Shown: in pieces, positions 1 through 10,680 of the stretch
Numbering within the stretch: position 1 is the stretch's first letter
Layout of the letters: every line of letters begins with the position of its first letter
Assembly: GCF_000485595.1 (NCBI RefSeq)
Contig: NW_014577297.1
Location: 212,908 to 244,953 of the forward strand
Origin: Priapulus caudatus
Taxonomy: Eukaryota > Priapulida > Priapulimorpha > Priapulimorphida > Priapulidae
DNA length: 32,046 nt
Reading direction: 5' to 3'
Notes under the pieces: model-generated
Seen by the model: only the letters and a program-made list of their open reading frames with translations
Databases searched by the model: none
Told to the model about the DNA's origin: nothing
Position numbers and translations under genes: made by a program

Positions 1-80
1 TGGCATTCCTCCGCAGAAAAGGATAGGGACACTTTGTAACCCTATCCTCTTGGGTTTGGGTTACATTATTGTATCTAATA

Positions 81-330
81 GGGTCTATGTCCCCCAGGGT
101 ACGGCCGGAACGTACCCTGTGTACGGTCCGGTATACCGGAACGTACCCTGGTCACTATTTGATCATATGGTTAGGGTTAGGGAGTAGGCGTAGGCGACTC
201 CCTATACTCGTTAGTGGAGTAGGCGAGGTACGGTCCGGCATATAATATAGTACCAGGGTACGTTCCGGTATACCGGACCGTACCCAGGATACGTTCCGGC
301 AGTACCCCGGGGGACATAGACTCTCTCAGC
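81..330. mobile_element. TIR element (MITE-like) family A, copy 1
   Basis: The left arm begins GGGTCTATGTCCCCC at 81. The right arm ends with its reverse complement near 323, followed by CTCTCAGC, which is shared by all three copies in the window. The arms are about 80 bp and roughly 90% alike by eye, and each contains the palindrome TCCGGTATACCGGA. The 90-bp core holds GGTTAGGGTTAGGG and a GGAGTAGGCG motif. There is no coding capacity, so this is a non-autonomous DNA element. No clear target-site duplication is visible. Other copies lie at 23983-24259 and, truncated by the N gap, at 15487-15552. Confidence 0.75.
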
Positions 331-624
331 GACAGTAACAGGGCCTAACAGCCACGGTAGGTTCGCTGTGACAAATTCAAAAACTTGTTTGTGTCATATA
401 TTATTTTATATATGACCGTTGCCGTAACATCGTCAGTTTTTCTTTTACTCTTTTATTACTTACATGTACAACTTGCATGGCATTCTCTTGATTCTGACGA
501 CTGTCCTAATAATTACTTGTTATTATATATCTACAACGTAATACTGCTGGTAGTACTACTACTACTAGTATTTACTGCTATAAAAACGTTATTATTGGGG
601 AGCCAGATTGCTTTAGAAAAGCTT

Positions 625-705
625 CTTTGACAATATAGCTCTAGAACTATAGCCCTCCGGCGGAGCGGAGCGGAGGGCTATAGTTCTAGAGCTGCTTTGA
701 CAATA
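625..705. repeat. Perfect 23-bp hairpin flanked by 11-bp direct repeats
   Basis: Arms 637-659 and 671-693 are exact reverse complements (AGCTCTAGAACTATAGCCCT... and its complement) around an 11-base GCGGAGCGGAG loop. Directly outside both arms is the direct repeat CTTTGACAATA (625-635 and 695-705). The layout resembles an inserted hairpin with a target-site duplication. It could also be a structured regulatory element, but no gene is recognised beside it. Confidence 0.7.
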
Positions 706-3700
706 GCTATAAGGCACTCAGGGTGTCTGTCCCTCACAATGTGAATTTTGACTGCATTTGCTGAAGTTAGACATTACTGTAGATTTTAATTATTGGAATT
801 ATTAACAGGTTTATTATTTTCCAATAAAAATTAAATCACCTAGCACAGACATTAACTATGGTACCTAAGCATGACATCCCAGAAAACTAAAAACTGAAAA
901 TTAAATTATTGGTATTGCCAGGAATTATTATTCAATATCAAATAATTAATAATGTTCAAATCATCATGTTGAGATAGTAATGAGAGCACGACTGTCCTGT
1001 TACACTATAGGCCTACAGGGCTTGAAGTTAGCCAAAATATTAACATGCCCACCCAAAATTTTAAACAGGCCGATACAAGTTTGCAGCCCTTAATGTTGTT
1101 CAATTTATTCCATTATTAATAAAAGTATTAGCTTTGTGTTTATTAGGCATACTCGTAATATTTCAATATTTCATTGCTATCAGTGGAGTTCTACTTGGTT
1201 TGACAGGAATTCTTGGAACATGATTTACTTCTTATAGTTACTAAGTAAAAGCTAGTCAGGAAATTGGTAAATATTGTTGATATAAAGGTAAGATAGGAAA
1301 AATTTTGAATAGGTCAAGTGGACTGATTATAGGGGGGTTGAACTGGCGGTTTAGGGGTTGAACCGACGACTGCCGGCAAAATAGCGCTAATTTCGCGCAC
1401 TGCTATATGTATCTGCAAGTATCGTTACTATCTATAAACGAATGTAAGAATTTTGTTCAGAAATGTACGGTATCATATATTCCACGAAGCAGTGGGGTGA
1501 ACTTGGGAATGAGAAGACATGATGCTGAGTGTCTGTTAGTGTCTCATTTAGCTACGTTTAGTCTCGTAAGTGTTTACGCATATTTGATAGGCTGTATGAT
1601 GAACCAGTGTGGATTGAGAGTGTTATTCTGAGTCAGCAGAAACAGAAACCTAACCATTCCAAGAATGTAGGGCTCCCAAAACCATGCCTGAAATTACATC
1701 TTTGGGAACTCCCCTGCTGGGTATAAAAAGCCCTTATTGGTTCTTATTATAGATTAGAAATGCAACATTCCATGCAACACCAAACAGGATAAAAGGATTT
1801 GCTACTGAGAGAAAAAGAGAAAGTATCACTGTCAGAGATTAGGGGGGGGGGGAAGAAAGAAAGTGGAACAAATTGAGGGATGAAAGACTGTCGAGTAAGC
1901 AAGAAAGAGTAATAGGGAGAGAGATTGGTAGCAGATATAAGATATTAGAGCAGAGAGTAGGAAATTAATGTGGAAAGTTAAACTGTATGATGTGTCCTGT
2001 AAAAGGGAGAGGTGCAGTGAAAGAGAAAGGGCGTTGATGGTGGAGGCTGCGGATATCTAGGTCGTGTTGACGCGACTGAGCTTTCTACATAATATGATAG
2101 ACATGCTGTCAGCTGTAGCCTGTGCAGAGCTGCAACTGCTTTGTGATTTCCGATCAATAAACTCCCTGATGCTACCCATGTAATTGCACATTTCTCAGCG
2201 TGGAATTCTACCCTTTAGGTTGCTTCAGCAGTAGGCCTACAGCTGCGAATAACTAGCAGTAGTTGGGATGTTGTTATGACTGGCAAGAACACGTGTTTTT
2301 TTGGCAGCTTGGTGCTCATATCCAATCTTTGAAAGGAACCAATGATGGAGTGATATACCGTGTTCGGAACTGAAAACCCTTCCTAATGAATGCGTTTCAG
2401 TTTATAATATTGCTATTGTGCAGCGTTACAACTTACAGGCTGCACCCTGGCAATAGCAGTGACTCAGACTTTAGACTGCCTAGAATAGATTGAGTGCGCG
2501 TGCTGCAGCACACGGGCACACCTGCCTCTCTAATATCCCAGTCAACAACCCCTGGTATGCTTGCCACGGCATGCCGGTGTGCTGCTGCTACCTGTACCTG
2601 TATGTGGTTATGGCACCAGTTCTGCAGGCTGCGGGTTTTACGCGCGCATGGCGTGTACTTTTGCTACACTCGCGTATGTAGTAGTTTTACACGCCCTCTC
2701 TGTGGTGTTACATTTGTGCAGAAGTACAGGCGTCAGGCAGCGCAGAGAGATATTCAATGTTATTTACTTAGCACTGTAACTGTCGCAGCAGTGAGCTTAG
2801 CAGTCAGAGCCAACTATTAACTATAGAACTATAGTTCTGTAATTCAGTCACAGGTACGAATGCGGCAGATAGTTTATTGGTCTATTCCCTGCTGGGTGCC
2901 TAGGGTGAACAATGTTTAATTAATTCGCACTTCTAGTGCTTGCACTACGTACCTAGTCCTGGATGTTTATCTATTTCCCTGTCAGTGTACCTACTAGTAC
3001 TACCCATGAATCTGGCTCTAGTTTGTACAGATTTTGTGGCATTGCGGCCATAGTAAATAGAGCTAAGTATTGCAAACTCTTGTTTGTGGCCGAGGGGAGC
3101 TGCCACCATTTTTCCATTGCTGCGGAATTTTTTGCATGTGACCTTGAGCGTGGGGGGGCGGGAGCACTGGGCACGTGGCCAGCGATGCAGGTGGGCATGC
3201 AGGTAGGTCTGTGGTTGGTTTGATTCGAGCTGTGTGATGTTGTGTAGTCGGGCTTGGAGAAGGGTTGCCCTGGCGCGTGACTGACCGTGCCACGCGTACC
3301 TTACCAAACCCCCGAATGTCGTTGAGCACGATGTGCCGTGCGAAGGTACAGCAGTGAGAAATCACGAGTGTGGCATTATGTAGCATCTCGCTAATAGTCC
3401 TTGCCCACACCTTCAGTCTTCGCACTATCTTTGAGACTTGGTTCATGCGTGCGGCATCCCATTTCGCGAGCAGTCATTGGTTATCATGGCTGTTGATGGG
3501 GTACGATTAACTGAATGAACCATCGTGGCGAAACAATTTACTTATTATGGTGTTGTTATTAGATTACTTGATGAAATTGACTGTTTGTTTAAATTTACTT
3601 GATGATTTTTTATTGATGATTGATAAAATCTTATGTGATGTTTCCTATATCCAAGTGTGGTATATATATATATGTGACTTCTGTAACGAAGGCTTGGACA

Positions 3701-4051
3701 ACTGTTTATGCAGTTATCCATTTTTGAGACAGTTTTATAACCGCAGTATATATATATGCATTCTCTAGCAATCACTCAAATGTGGAGTGGAAGTTGACAT
3801 TTAGTTGCAACAAAAGATTGCTGCTGTTATTATTAGAGAATCGATTTAAGAGTTTTGCTTAGCAAAAGTGGAAAACTCGTATGTCGACATGGGAATCTCT
3901 TGGAAGTACCCGATATATGGTTGTGTTGCTAATACTAATAGTTAACAAATTTTGTTTCGCTGTTAGATTGTGTAGATTGCGTTGGCAAACTGTGTAACGT
4001 ACAACCAACTGCTTACCCAGCCTGGCAACAGAGTCAGACTGAAGACAAAAC
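706..4051. other. Intergenic stretch with no recognisable gene
   Basis: I find no exon with recognisable protein similarity, no RNA gene and no long repeat here. Open frames are short (under 130 codons), overlap on both strands and have no family motif. The sequence is AT-rich up to about 1300, contains GA-rich patches around 1800-1950, and has (TA)n runs near 3660 and 3750. A TATAAAA at about 1722 is not followed by any identifiable coding sequence. Confidence 0.5.
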
Positions 4052-4425
4052 ATCTTCAGGAGTAGTACTTGACTATATGAGCAGAAACAACTGCATTCCT
4101 GCAGAACATTATTGTACTATGGGAAGGAACACCCAGTTCTAGAGACAGGTTTGCATCTGTGCAGAGTGTTATTATACTTTAGGAGGAGTACCCGACTGTT
4201 GACAGAGACTCGCATCTCTGGAGAGTATTATCTTACTCTGGTAGGAGTACTCCACTCTGTGGATAGAGACTTGCATTCCTGTAGGATATTATCATACTCT
4301 GAGAGGAGCACCCGACTCTATTCACAGCGACATGTATTACCACAAAGTGTTATTGTACTGTGGCGTTTGTACCCGTCCCTCTAGACAGAGATTTGCGTCC
4401 CTGCAGAGTATTATTGCACCACGAT
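4052..4425. repeat. Diverged tandem repeat, period 60 bp, about 6 copies
   Basis: The motif pattern GGAGTACCCGACT ... GAGACTTGCATCCCTGCAG ... TATTATTGTACT recurs every 60 bases through the interval, with roughly 20-30% divergence between units. Because 60 is a multiple of three, one frame stays open for 90 codons (4112-4384). That frame is best explained by the repeat and not by a gene. Confidence 0.75.
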
Positions 4426-5401
4426 TCTACTAACAACTAAATTGCTATGAGGTGGATTACTTTACCTTGCAGGGAAATCTGTGTGATCTGTTAGCGAGTA
4501 TGTAAGGGAAATGGAAGTGGGCAAGTAGGGGGGTCGGTATCCTGGTAGCAACTGTCGCCAGGATGTGGGCAGACACTGACACGTACCTACTTGCGCGCAT
4601 GATGTTGCCGGGTGTGTGTGTGTGTCTTTGTGCTCTACCTGGTGTCCGTATGCGTGGGAGAACTAGGCTGTATATCCGATGATTTGAGTGTGTGAGCAAG
4701 TGGCAGACTTGCGAGTGCTGTGAAGTTGCCGCGCCACATTCTCGTTATGTAATCATCGCTGTTAATTTATCATTCACTTGTAGGCTGCGCATGGTTTAAA
4801 AAAACTCGGGCTGCGCTCTCGTTTGCAATCTGATAGTGCAACGCGTAAACATGCTCTAGATACACGCTGTAGTAAAAACAGAGACTCGAAAACGAGATAA
4901 TATGACTCATCGGCTTGAAAATAAGCACTAGTGGATGTGCAGATGGCAGTTAACTCCACCATACTGGAGCGTAGAGCTTCTTATCAGTGGAAACAAGTAT
5001 GGGGCAGGGTAAAAAATACACGGGAGCGATGAGCGATTCGCTCTTCAAACCTCCGAAATCGCTCCCGTGAGGCTCAAAATGGCTCCCGTAAAATTTTTGA
5101 CGAGAGCTATTTTTCCCACAGACTTGAAAAAGAGCTCCCGTGAAAAAAAAGTAATTTTTCCCCTGGTATGGTGTAGTATCATGGTAGAGCTATTGTGTGG
5201 CCGGATATGTGGACAGATACGTCTAGGCCGACCAGTTTTTGAGACAAACGTCAGTACACATATTCTTTCGACGTCTGACCGTTTCTTGGACCTAGGCATC
5301 GTCATAAACATAAGTATGCATTGTATAGATATGTTCATGGTTATGGTCACGTATAAAAGGTCTTGCATGTATCTCGCACTCGTGCAAACAATGAACTAAT
5401 G
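4426..5401. other. Intergenic, no gene; small inverted repeat at 5019-5069
   Basis: There is no recognisable coding sequence. CACGGGAGCGAT (5019-5030) and its exact complement ATCGCTCCCGTG (5058-5069) form a 12-bp hairpin. The heptamer GCTCCCGT recurs three more times up to about 5150, so a short GCTCCCGT-bearing repeat is clustered here. The open frame 5067-5399 (110 codons) starts inside this cluster and has no recognisable domain. Confidence 0.45.
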
Positions 5402-6033
5402 CAGGGGCGGCGCCAAGGTATTTTCTTAGGAGGGGGGGCGAAATTCAAACTGTAGACTCTGATACCGTGTGCGCTTGCACTGACGGGTGGGGTCCAGGGG
5501 ATTCATGATTCATCAAGCTGCGTACGCAAAATATTTTGCGTAAATCTTGTGTACGCAATCGACGTTGCTTAGGTGCGATTTATCAACGCAGTTATTTAGT
5601 AAATTTGAGTACGATGTCGCGTATGCCAGCGAGGCCGTTTTAGGTGCGATTCATCAAGCTAAAATTTACGTAAACCTTTGCGTAACTTTACACGAGCTGA
5701 CGAGGTGCCGTAAACCACTCGAAATTTCGGCAGGTGTTTCCAGCATACCGCAGCATGCATTATTTTATTGAGAAAACATTCTAAAATTACTACTCAACTA
5801 AAAATAAATAAATAATTACCATACTACAGACAGGCGGCGCCTTTGACGCTTCTTTTGTCATAGCTTGGCATTGTTTTCGTTATAAGCGAGTTCGTAGTTA
5901 GCCGTGTACGTTCACACGTCGTACGCACTTGTACGTGCACACGCATGCACTTGTACGTGCCCACGCACGCACGTGTACGTGCACACGCACTACTCAACTA
6001 AAAAAACAGGGGGTGCTGCAGCACCTCCAGCAC

Positions 6034-6637
6034 TATGGAAGGGGATATGTGTCAAAATTCAAACGTTCAATTGATCGATTGATTGTTCAATTGAACAGTC
6101 AATTTAATCATTCAAACGTTCAATTGATCGATTGATTGTTCAATTGAACAGTCAATTTAATCATTCAAATGTTCAATTGATCGATTGATTGTTCAATTGA
6201 ACAGCCAATAGACGAGCCTCGGCAATTGCTCGATTGACGAGCCTTGGCAATTGCTCGATAGACGAGCCTCGGCAATTGTTCCATTCCATGATTCAATACG
6301 CCTATTCAGTATTCGTGCCTTTGATTTGTCAATTCGTCAAATCGTCAATTCGGCGATTCAATTTGGCAATTCATTATTTAATTGCTCAATTGAACGTTTG
6401 AATGATTAAACGACTGTTCAATTAAACAATCAATCGATCGATTGAACGTTTGAATGATTAAATTGACTGTTCAATTGAACAATCAATCGATCAATTGAAC
6501 GTTTGAATGATTAAATTGACTGTTCAATTGAACAATCAATCGATCAATTGATCGTTTGAATGATTAAACGACTGTTCAATTGAACAATCAATCGATCAAT
6601 TGAACGTTTGAATTTTGACACATCCCCTCCCATACAG
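6034..6637. repeat. Foldback element: inverted arms built of 53-bp tandem units
   Basis: The left arm starts GGGGATATGTGTCAAAATTC (6041-6060) and the right arm ends with the near-exact complement (about 6608-6628). The left arm carries three 53-bp units (AAACGTTCAATTGATCGATT at 6061 and 6114, AAATGTT at 6167). The right arm carries four to five units in the opposite orientation (GAACGTTTGAATGATT near 6392, 6444, 6497, 6550, 6602). The centre has three copies of GACGAGCCTCGGCAATTG. Inverted tandem arms around a spacer are the classic foldback architecture. No coding frame is supported. Confidence 0.8.
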
Positions 6638-6674
6638 TACCCCCGGTTAGTAAACGGCACTAATGCGTAACGCG

Positions 6675-6905
6675 TAACGCTATGGGTTAGGGTTAGGATT
6701 AGGGTTCGGTTTAGGGTTAGCGACGTGGATATTCGTCCGAGTATCGTTGCGCATCACTACGAAAGGTTATACACCATAGATTAATTTGGGTACTATGACA
6801 CGCGTATATAAGATTTAGTTGGTTTAGAGTTAGTGTTACGGTTAGGTTTGGGTTAGGTTGACTGTTTGTACTTGTGTGTATATTTTGCTCCGACGAATAT
6901 CCACG
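6675..6905. repeat. Telomere-like TTAGGG stretch related to the 7783-8141 element
   Basis: GGGTTAGGGTTAGGATTAGGG (6684 onward) is followed by ACACCATAGATTAATTT and a CGCGTATATA motif, in the same order as in the element at 7783-8141. A 17-18-bp inverted repeat (GACGTGGATATTCGTC near 6722 and its complement near 6890-6905) brackets the distal part. I read it as a degraded relative of the 7783-8141 family. Confidence 0.5.
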
Positions 6906-7510
6906 CGTTCATAGGGGGGGCACCGCCCTCCCCCCTCCGTGACGCTGCGCCTGAATTGATGTCATGTGTTCACCCACAAGTGCGCGCACACACAGGGTGT
7001 CTTGTCATTCGTGCAATAGTATAATGCTATAGGTATTGTCACACATATTTTGAACTAATAAGTGTCATCTGTTCTCACACATGTACGAGAACAATGAATG
7101 CAATGTTGCAGGCACTCGCGCACACATGCACGCACATATATATTCGTGGATGTCCTGGCTGGGACTCATGGCTGAACATAGACACTATGCTATACAGAGC
7201 ACTATAGGTGATATTATGCAGTCGCTGTGACTGTGATGTCATTCACACTGGGTGTGGGTGGAGGGTGTCTGCCATCTGTCATAGTAGAGCTTGAACACAT
7301 GCTGAGAAACACACCCTGCTGGGTGTATTGATGCTTCCTTTTGCCTGCAACCAGAAACCCTAGCCATTTCATCTGTCAACAGCTGCACAGTGTTAAAATA
7401 CTTGTGTACAGATATTGTGTGTGTGTCACTGTGTGGCTGTGAAGGAAAAGCATTGAAGTTGGGCAAGTTGTATATATACAGAACTTTAAAATTGTATATG
7501 GGTAGCAGAT

Positions 7511-7740
7511 GTGTGTGCATGCATGCATGTCTGGCAGGGTGGGTGTGTCTATCTATAGATCTGCGTGTGTGCATTGGTGCTTGTCTGGGTGGGTGTGCGC
7601 ACGTGCGTGCATGTGCGTGCATGCATGCATGTCTGGCAGGGTGGGTGTGTCTATCTATAGATCTGCGTGTGTGCATTGGTGCTTGTCTGGGTGGGTGTGC
7701 GCACGTGCGTGCATGTGCGTGCATGCATGCATGTCTGGAT
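7511..7740. repeat. 102-bp tandem repeat, 2.2 copies
   Basis: CTGGCAGGGTGGGTGTGTCT recurs at 7531 and 7633, and the start of a third unit (CTGGATGGGG) is at 7735, exactly 102 bp apart. The units are nearly identical and rich in GTGCATGCATGC. The period is divisible by three, which leaves several frames open on both strands across 7239-7817. Their Cys/His-rich translations are a by-product of the repeat. Confidence 0.85.
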
Positions 7741-7782
7741 GGGGACTGATGGGTGTGCACGTGTGCTTGGGTGTGGGGTAAT

Positions 7783-8141
7783 GCTATCCCCCGGGGCGTG
7801 GAGGGAGGTGACTGCAACGTGGCAGCACTAGTGTTGGGATAGTGTTAGGATTAGGGTTAGGGTCAGGGTTAGGGTTAGGGTTAGGATTAGGATTAGGGTT
7901 AGGGTTAGGGTTAGGGTTAGGATTAGGGTTAGGGTTAAGGTTTTTGCATCATGATATCTGTCCCCACACCATAGATTAATTTTTGTGGATCACAATGCCT
8001 ATATATAGCGCGGCGATACATACATATTTAGTGTGATGGTTAGTGTTGGCGGTGTTGGAGTGAGGGTTACCGTTAGGTTTAACGTTTTGAACGTCATCGT
8101 CAACGTTATCACGTGACCTCCCTCCACGCCCGGGGGATAGC
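7783..8141. mobile_element. TIR element with a telomere-like (TTAGGG) core, family T
   Basis: Terminal inverted repeats of about 26 bp, GCTATCCCCCGGGGCGTGGA at 7783 and the complement of GCTATCCCCCGGGCGTGGAG at 8141, bracket 359 bp. The 5' half is an imperfect TTAGGG/TTAGGA array (about 7848-7940). The 3' half carries ACACCATAGATTAATTTTTG and TATATATAGCG. There is no coding capacity. TTAGGG is the ancestral animal telomere repeat, so this looks like an interstitial telomeric tract captured within, or carried by, a non-autonomous element. Confidence 0.7.
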
Positions 8142-8640
8142 AACACCCCTTGGGTGTGCGTCTGGGTGGGTGTTTATGCGTGCACGTGTGCGTGGGCGTA
8201 TGTCTGGGTGGGTGTTTAATCTGTTTATCTGTGCACGTGTGTTTGAATTATGTGGATTTATCAAATCAATGCAAAAAATTATTCATTTAGAAGTCGTAGG
8301 GGAAGTTGTGCCGAGATCAAGATAAACACAGCTTGTGAATTATGATTCTTATCCAAGTATATCCTGTAAGATTTCTCTGTACAGGCCAGCAGAAACATCC
8401 TGTCCTATATATCGAAAAGCTCCATTCATGATTTTATTCACGTATTTGAAGTTCGTGCCGTGGCCCCGAAAACATTCGTCTTATGCTCACGTCAGCACCA
8501 CGTGAGCTAAATGAATTGTGAAGTTTTCTCGTGAAAAGATTATTATAGTTTAGAAGTATCCTGCTTATAACAAGCACGTTGGTATTTGTCCTGTCTTCTC
8601 AATGCACGCTCATTGGGGGAAATCTGAATTCCGTATTCCG
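8142..8640. other. Upstream region of the thymosin gene, nothing else seen
   Basis: There is a GT-rich stretch up to about 8240, then unique AT-rich sequence. No exon is recognised. The interval probably includes the distal promoter of the gene starting at 8798. Confidence 0.4.
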
Positions 8641-8663
8641 CCCCCTTCCTGTAGGCGCTGCTC

Positions 8664-8670
8664 TTTTATA
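8664..8670 (+). promoter_or_regulatory. Candidate TATA box of the beta-thymosin gene
   Basis: TTTTATA lies about 130 bp upstream of the ATG at 8798, which would put transcription start near 8690-8700. A GCGGGAAA motif follows at about 8688. A pyrimidine-rich tract ending CCCCGCAG at 8778 could be the acceptor of a 5'UTR intron. All of this is inferred from position and motif; RNA 5' ends would decide it. Confidence 0.3.
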
Positions 8671-8797
8671 CTCGGTGCGGGAAAAACCTCGCGAAATTAC
8701 AATTTCCCACAAAAATATCCCCCAGCTCGACATTTGCATAATTTGTCAACCGCAGCTTCCATTGTCGTTTCCCCGCAGAGCGAAACGGAAATCCAAG

Positions 8798-9005
8798 ATG
8801 GCTTCCATGAAAAATGCACCAAAACCGGCGGCGGACATTAAGGACGAGCTGCAGCAGTTTGACTCGAAGAAGCTGACGCACACACAGACGGTCGAGAAGT
8901 CGGCACTCACGCACGACTCGATCATGTACGGCGTCTCACACTACGACAAGGAGAAGCTGACACACACGGAGGTGCAGGAGAAGGTCGTGCTTCCCGACAA
9001 GGAAG
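8798..9005 (+). CDS. Beta-thymosin repeat protein, coding exon 1 (repeats 1-2)
   Basis: Encodes the N-terminus and the first two actin-binding repeats of a multi-repeat beta-thymosin, a cytoplasmic protein that binds G-actin and regulates filament assembly (compare Drosophila Ciboulot and nematode tetrathymosin). The ATG sits in a good context (AAGATGG) after an upstream pyrimidine tract. After a short Pro/Ala leader come FDSKKLTHTQTVEKSAL and YDKEKLTHTEVQEKVVLP, each with the hallmark LTHT core (LKHTET in the vertebrate proteins) and the following EK...LP. The exon ends in phase 1 at the donor AAG|GTAGGT. The frame stays open beyond the donor, but similarity stops there. The gene is convergent with DIS3. 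The family call is firm; the orthologue name is not assigned. Confidence 0.93.
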
Positions 9006-10483
9006 GTAGGTGTCTTCCCCCCTGCGCGCGCGTGCCGGGTGGAACTGGATGTCGCAACTGGCATGCCTGCCGGGCGGTGGTAGACCGGGAGCTTGCGTGG
9101 ATCGGGGGAAAATTCGCAGGAGTGAACTTGTGTTGGGTGGAGATTCTATTTGCGTTAACAGCAACTTCAAAAGTATCTCAACCTCGAATCCGAATGTGTC
9201 TGATGATTGGAAGTCTCGTGCCAATTTCTGTAGATTAAGATAAAGATCCAAGTGCCACTTAACTTAACTTCCACTTAGAATATACTGCACTGCTTTGTGC
9301 CGTGGTGCTTTGTGAGCGAGATGTGTGACTTATTGCAACGCTCTCACGTAATTCAATTCCAAAGTGTGCTTACGAGATGACTTATATATGTTCTTGATAT
9401 TGGAGATTCGAAGCATCTTCGCTTGCTCATCAACCATATCGTTTGGTTTGGGCGTGTGGTAATGGCTTTGCAAACTGGTTAGTCGTAGCTTGACAAATAA
9501 AACCATTTCTCATCGTCGATTGAAGATGCCGACGTTTATCTTTTGATAGCATTATGACAGGCGCGTCTTATCCTCCACGTTTTTTTGCGTACTTCAAAAA
9601 CCTGATTATCGTATTTTGGAGTTTTGAGGTTGAGAAACTTTGAGTTAACAGTTGCTGTAGTCAGACGCAGTGGTATGTGGCGTGCAACTCCCTTTGTGTA
9701 CGTACACAAACGCATGAAAATAGTTTGCAGACAAGGGAGGCAGGGATGGATCGAATGTTTATAGGTGGGCCGCGCAATTGTGCGGCACTGCATGGTTTGC
9801 TGTGTGCTTTGTCTGGATCTAACATTTGGCATTTGCCTGCAAGATTATCTTTTTTATTCGCAAAAAAAATTCATAATCCCAAAACAGCAGTCAAATATCA
9901 TCTGGGAGGCTACATGTTTATAAAATGTTTTTGTTGCGTAGAACCGTCCAAATACGCTGCTATTATGTTTGCGTGCCAATAGCATCACGTTCAGATTATC
10001 ATTTTGTGATAAGAAAATTGCTAGTTGATTAAATTTGCCATAAACCGGCAGCCCGTATGATCGATTTCCGACTGATTAACTTGCCGAAAATTGTGAGAGA
10101 TCCCTCCAAATACAGTCTAGCGCATGAGTACAAATCTAAAATGCATGTATACGTAAATTCTAATAACAAACCTAACAAACAGGAAAATCCAATGAGTTAT
10201 GCTACTTGTAACTTTGGCTCCTCCTAGTATGAACGCATGTGTAGATACTATAAACTCTACACATACGTTCATGCTCTCCCTTCTCGTCTGCTCATCCCTA
10301 GGCTAAAACCAAGATGACTATTACTGGCGTCATCGACGGTTGTTTTCCTTCGATAACAAGCAAAAAAACAGAGACGATAACAGCAATGTTTAGCGCAGAT
10401 TTGCATGCCGTTCTCCTCGCATGTTCTTCTCTCTCTCTCTTGCTTGCTCGCTCGCTGTCTCCGCTCGTCCGTCCGTCTCACAG
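9006..10483 (+). other. Thymosin intron 1, with a 17-bp hairpin at 10229-10272
   Basis: The intron joins the donor GTAGGT to an acceptor preceded by a long pyrimidine tract made of TCTC, GCTC and GTCC steps (about 10427-10483). It contains no recognisable exon. ATGAACGCATGTGTAGA (10229-10245) and its complement with one mismatch (10256-10272) form a compact hairpin. Nothing else stands out. Confidence 0.7.
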
Positions 10484-10680
10484 ACGTCGCGCAGGAGAAG
10501 ACTCACATGAACCTGCTGGAGGGCGTAGCGAGCTTTGACAAGGGCTCGATGAAGCACGCCGCGACGCAGGAGAAGACGTCGCTGCCACACGACAGCGCTC
10601 TCATCGGCGTCAAGGGCTTCAACAAGGCCAAGCTGCACCACGCAGACACCAACGAGAAGTCCGTGCTGCCGATGCCTCAG
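10484..10680 (+). CDS. Beta-thymosin repeat protein, coding exon 2 (repeats 3-4)
   Basis: Follows the acceptor TCTCACAG and starts in phase 1, matching exon 1. It encodes repeat 3 (FDKGSMKHAATQEKTSLP) and repeat 4 (FNKAKLHHADTNEKSVLP). Both keep the F-x-K...EK...LP frame, but the LTHT core is degenerate (MKHA, LHHA), so actin affinity of these repeats may differ. The exon is 197 nt; exon 3 needs a phase-1 partner, so one base seems to be missing near CTGCCGATGCC. The second copy of this exon end, in the adjacent minisatellite, reads CTGCCCGACGCC and has the expected length. I infer a sequencing indel and not a broken gene. Confidence 0.9.

Larger units (their letters stand above)
5402..6953. 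mobile_element. Candidate hAT-like DNA element, degenerate, with nested repeats
   Basis: The left end reads CAGGGGCGGCGCC (5402) and the right end, complemented, reads CAGGCGCAGCG (ending 6953), so both termini start CAGG followed by a CG-rich run. The flanking octamers AACTAATG (5394-5401) and AATTGATG (6954-6961) match at 6 of 8 positions, the duplication length typical of hAT elements. G-rich runs lie just inside both ends (5428-5440 and the complement at about 6914-6937). No intact transposase is visible. Inside are a GTACGTGCACACGC tandem run (5910-5990), a foldback repeat (6034-6637) and a telomere-like stretch. The call rests on the termini alone; these could be unrelated repeats lying side by side. 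Confidence 0.4.

Noticed and set aside
385-630. 81-codon open frame with two hydrophobic segments, possible small membrane protein
   Set aside because: The region is AT-rich, so Leu/Ile/Val/Tyr-rich translation is expected by chance. There is no family motif, no supporting splice or promoter context, and it stops just before a hairpin repeat.
2490-2820. Overlapping forward frames of up to 108 codons
   Set aside because: Three overlapping frames with no similarity to a known family, and no splice context.
7239-7817. 192-codon minus-strand frame, Cys/His-rich on both strands
   Set aside because: It is kept open by a 102-bp tandem repeat whose period is divisible by three.
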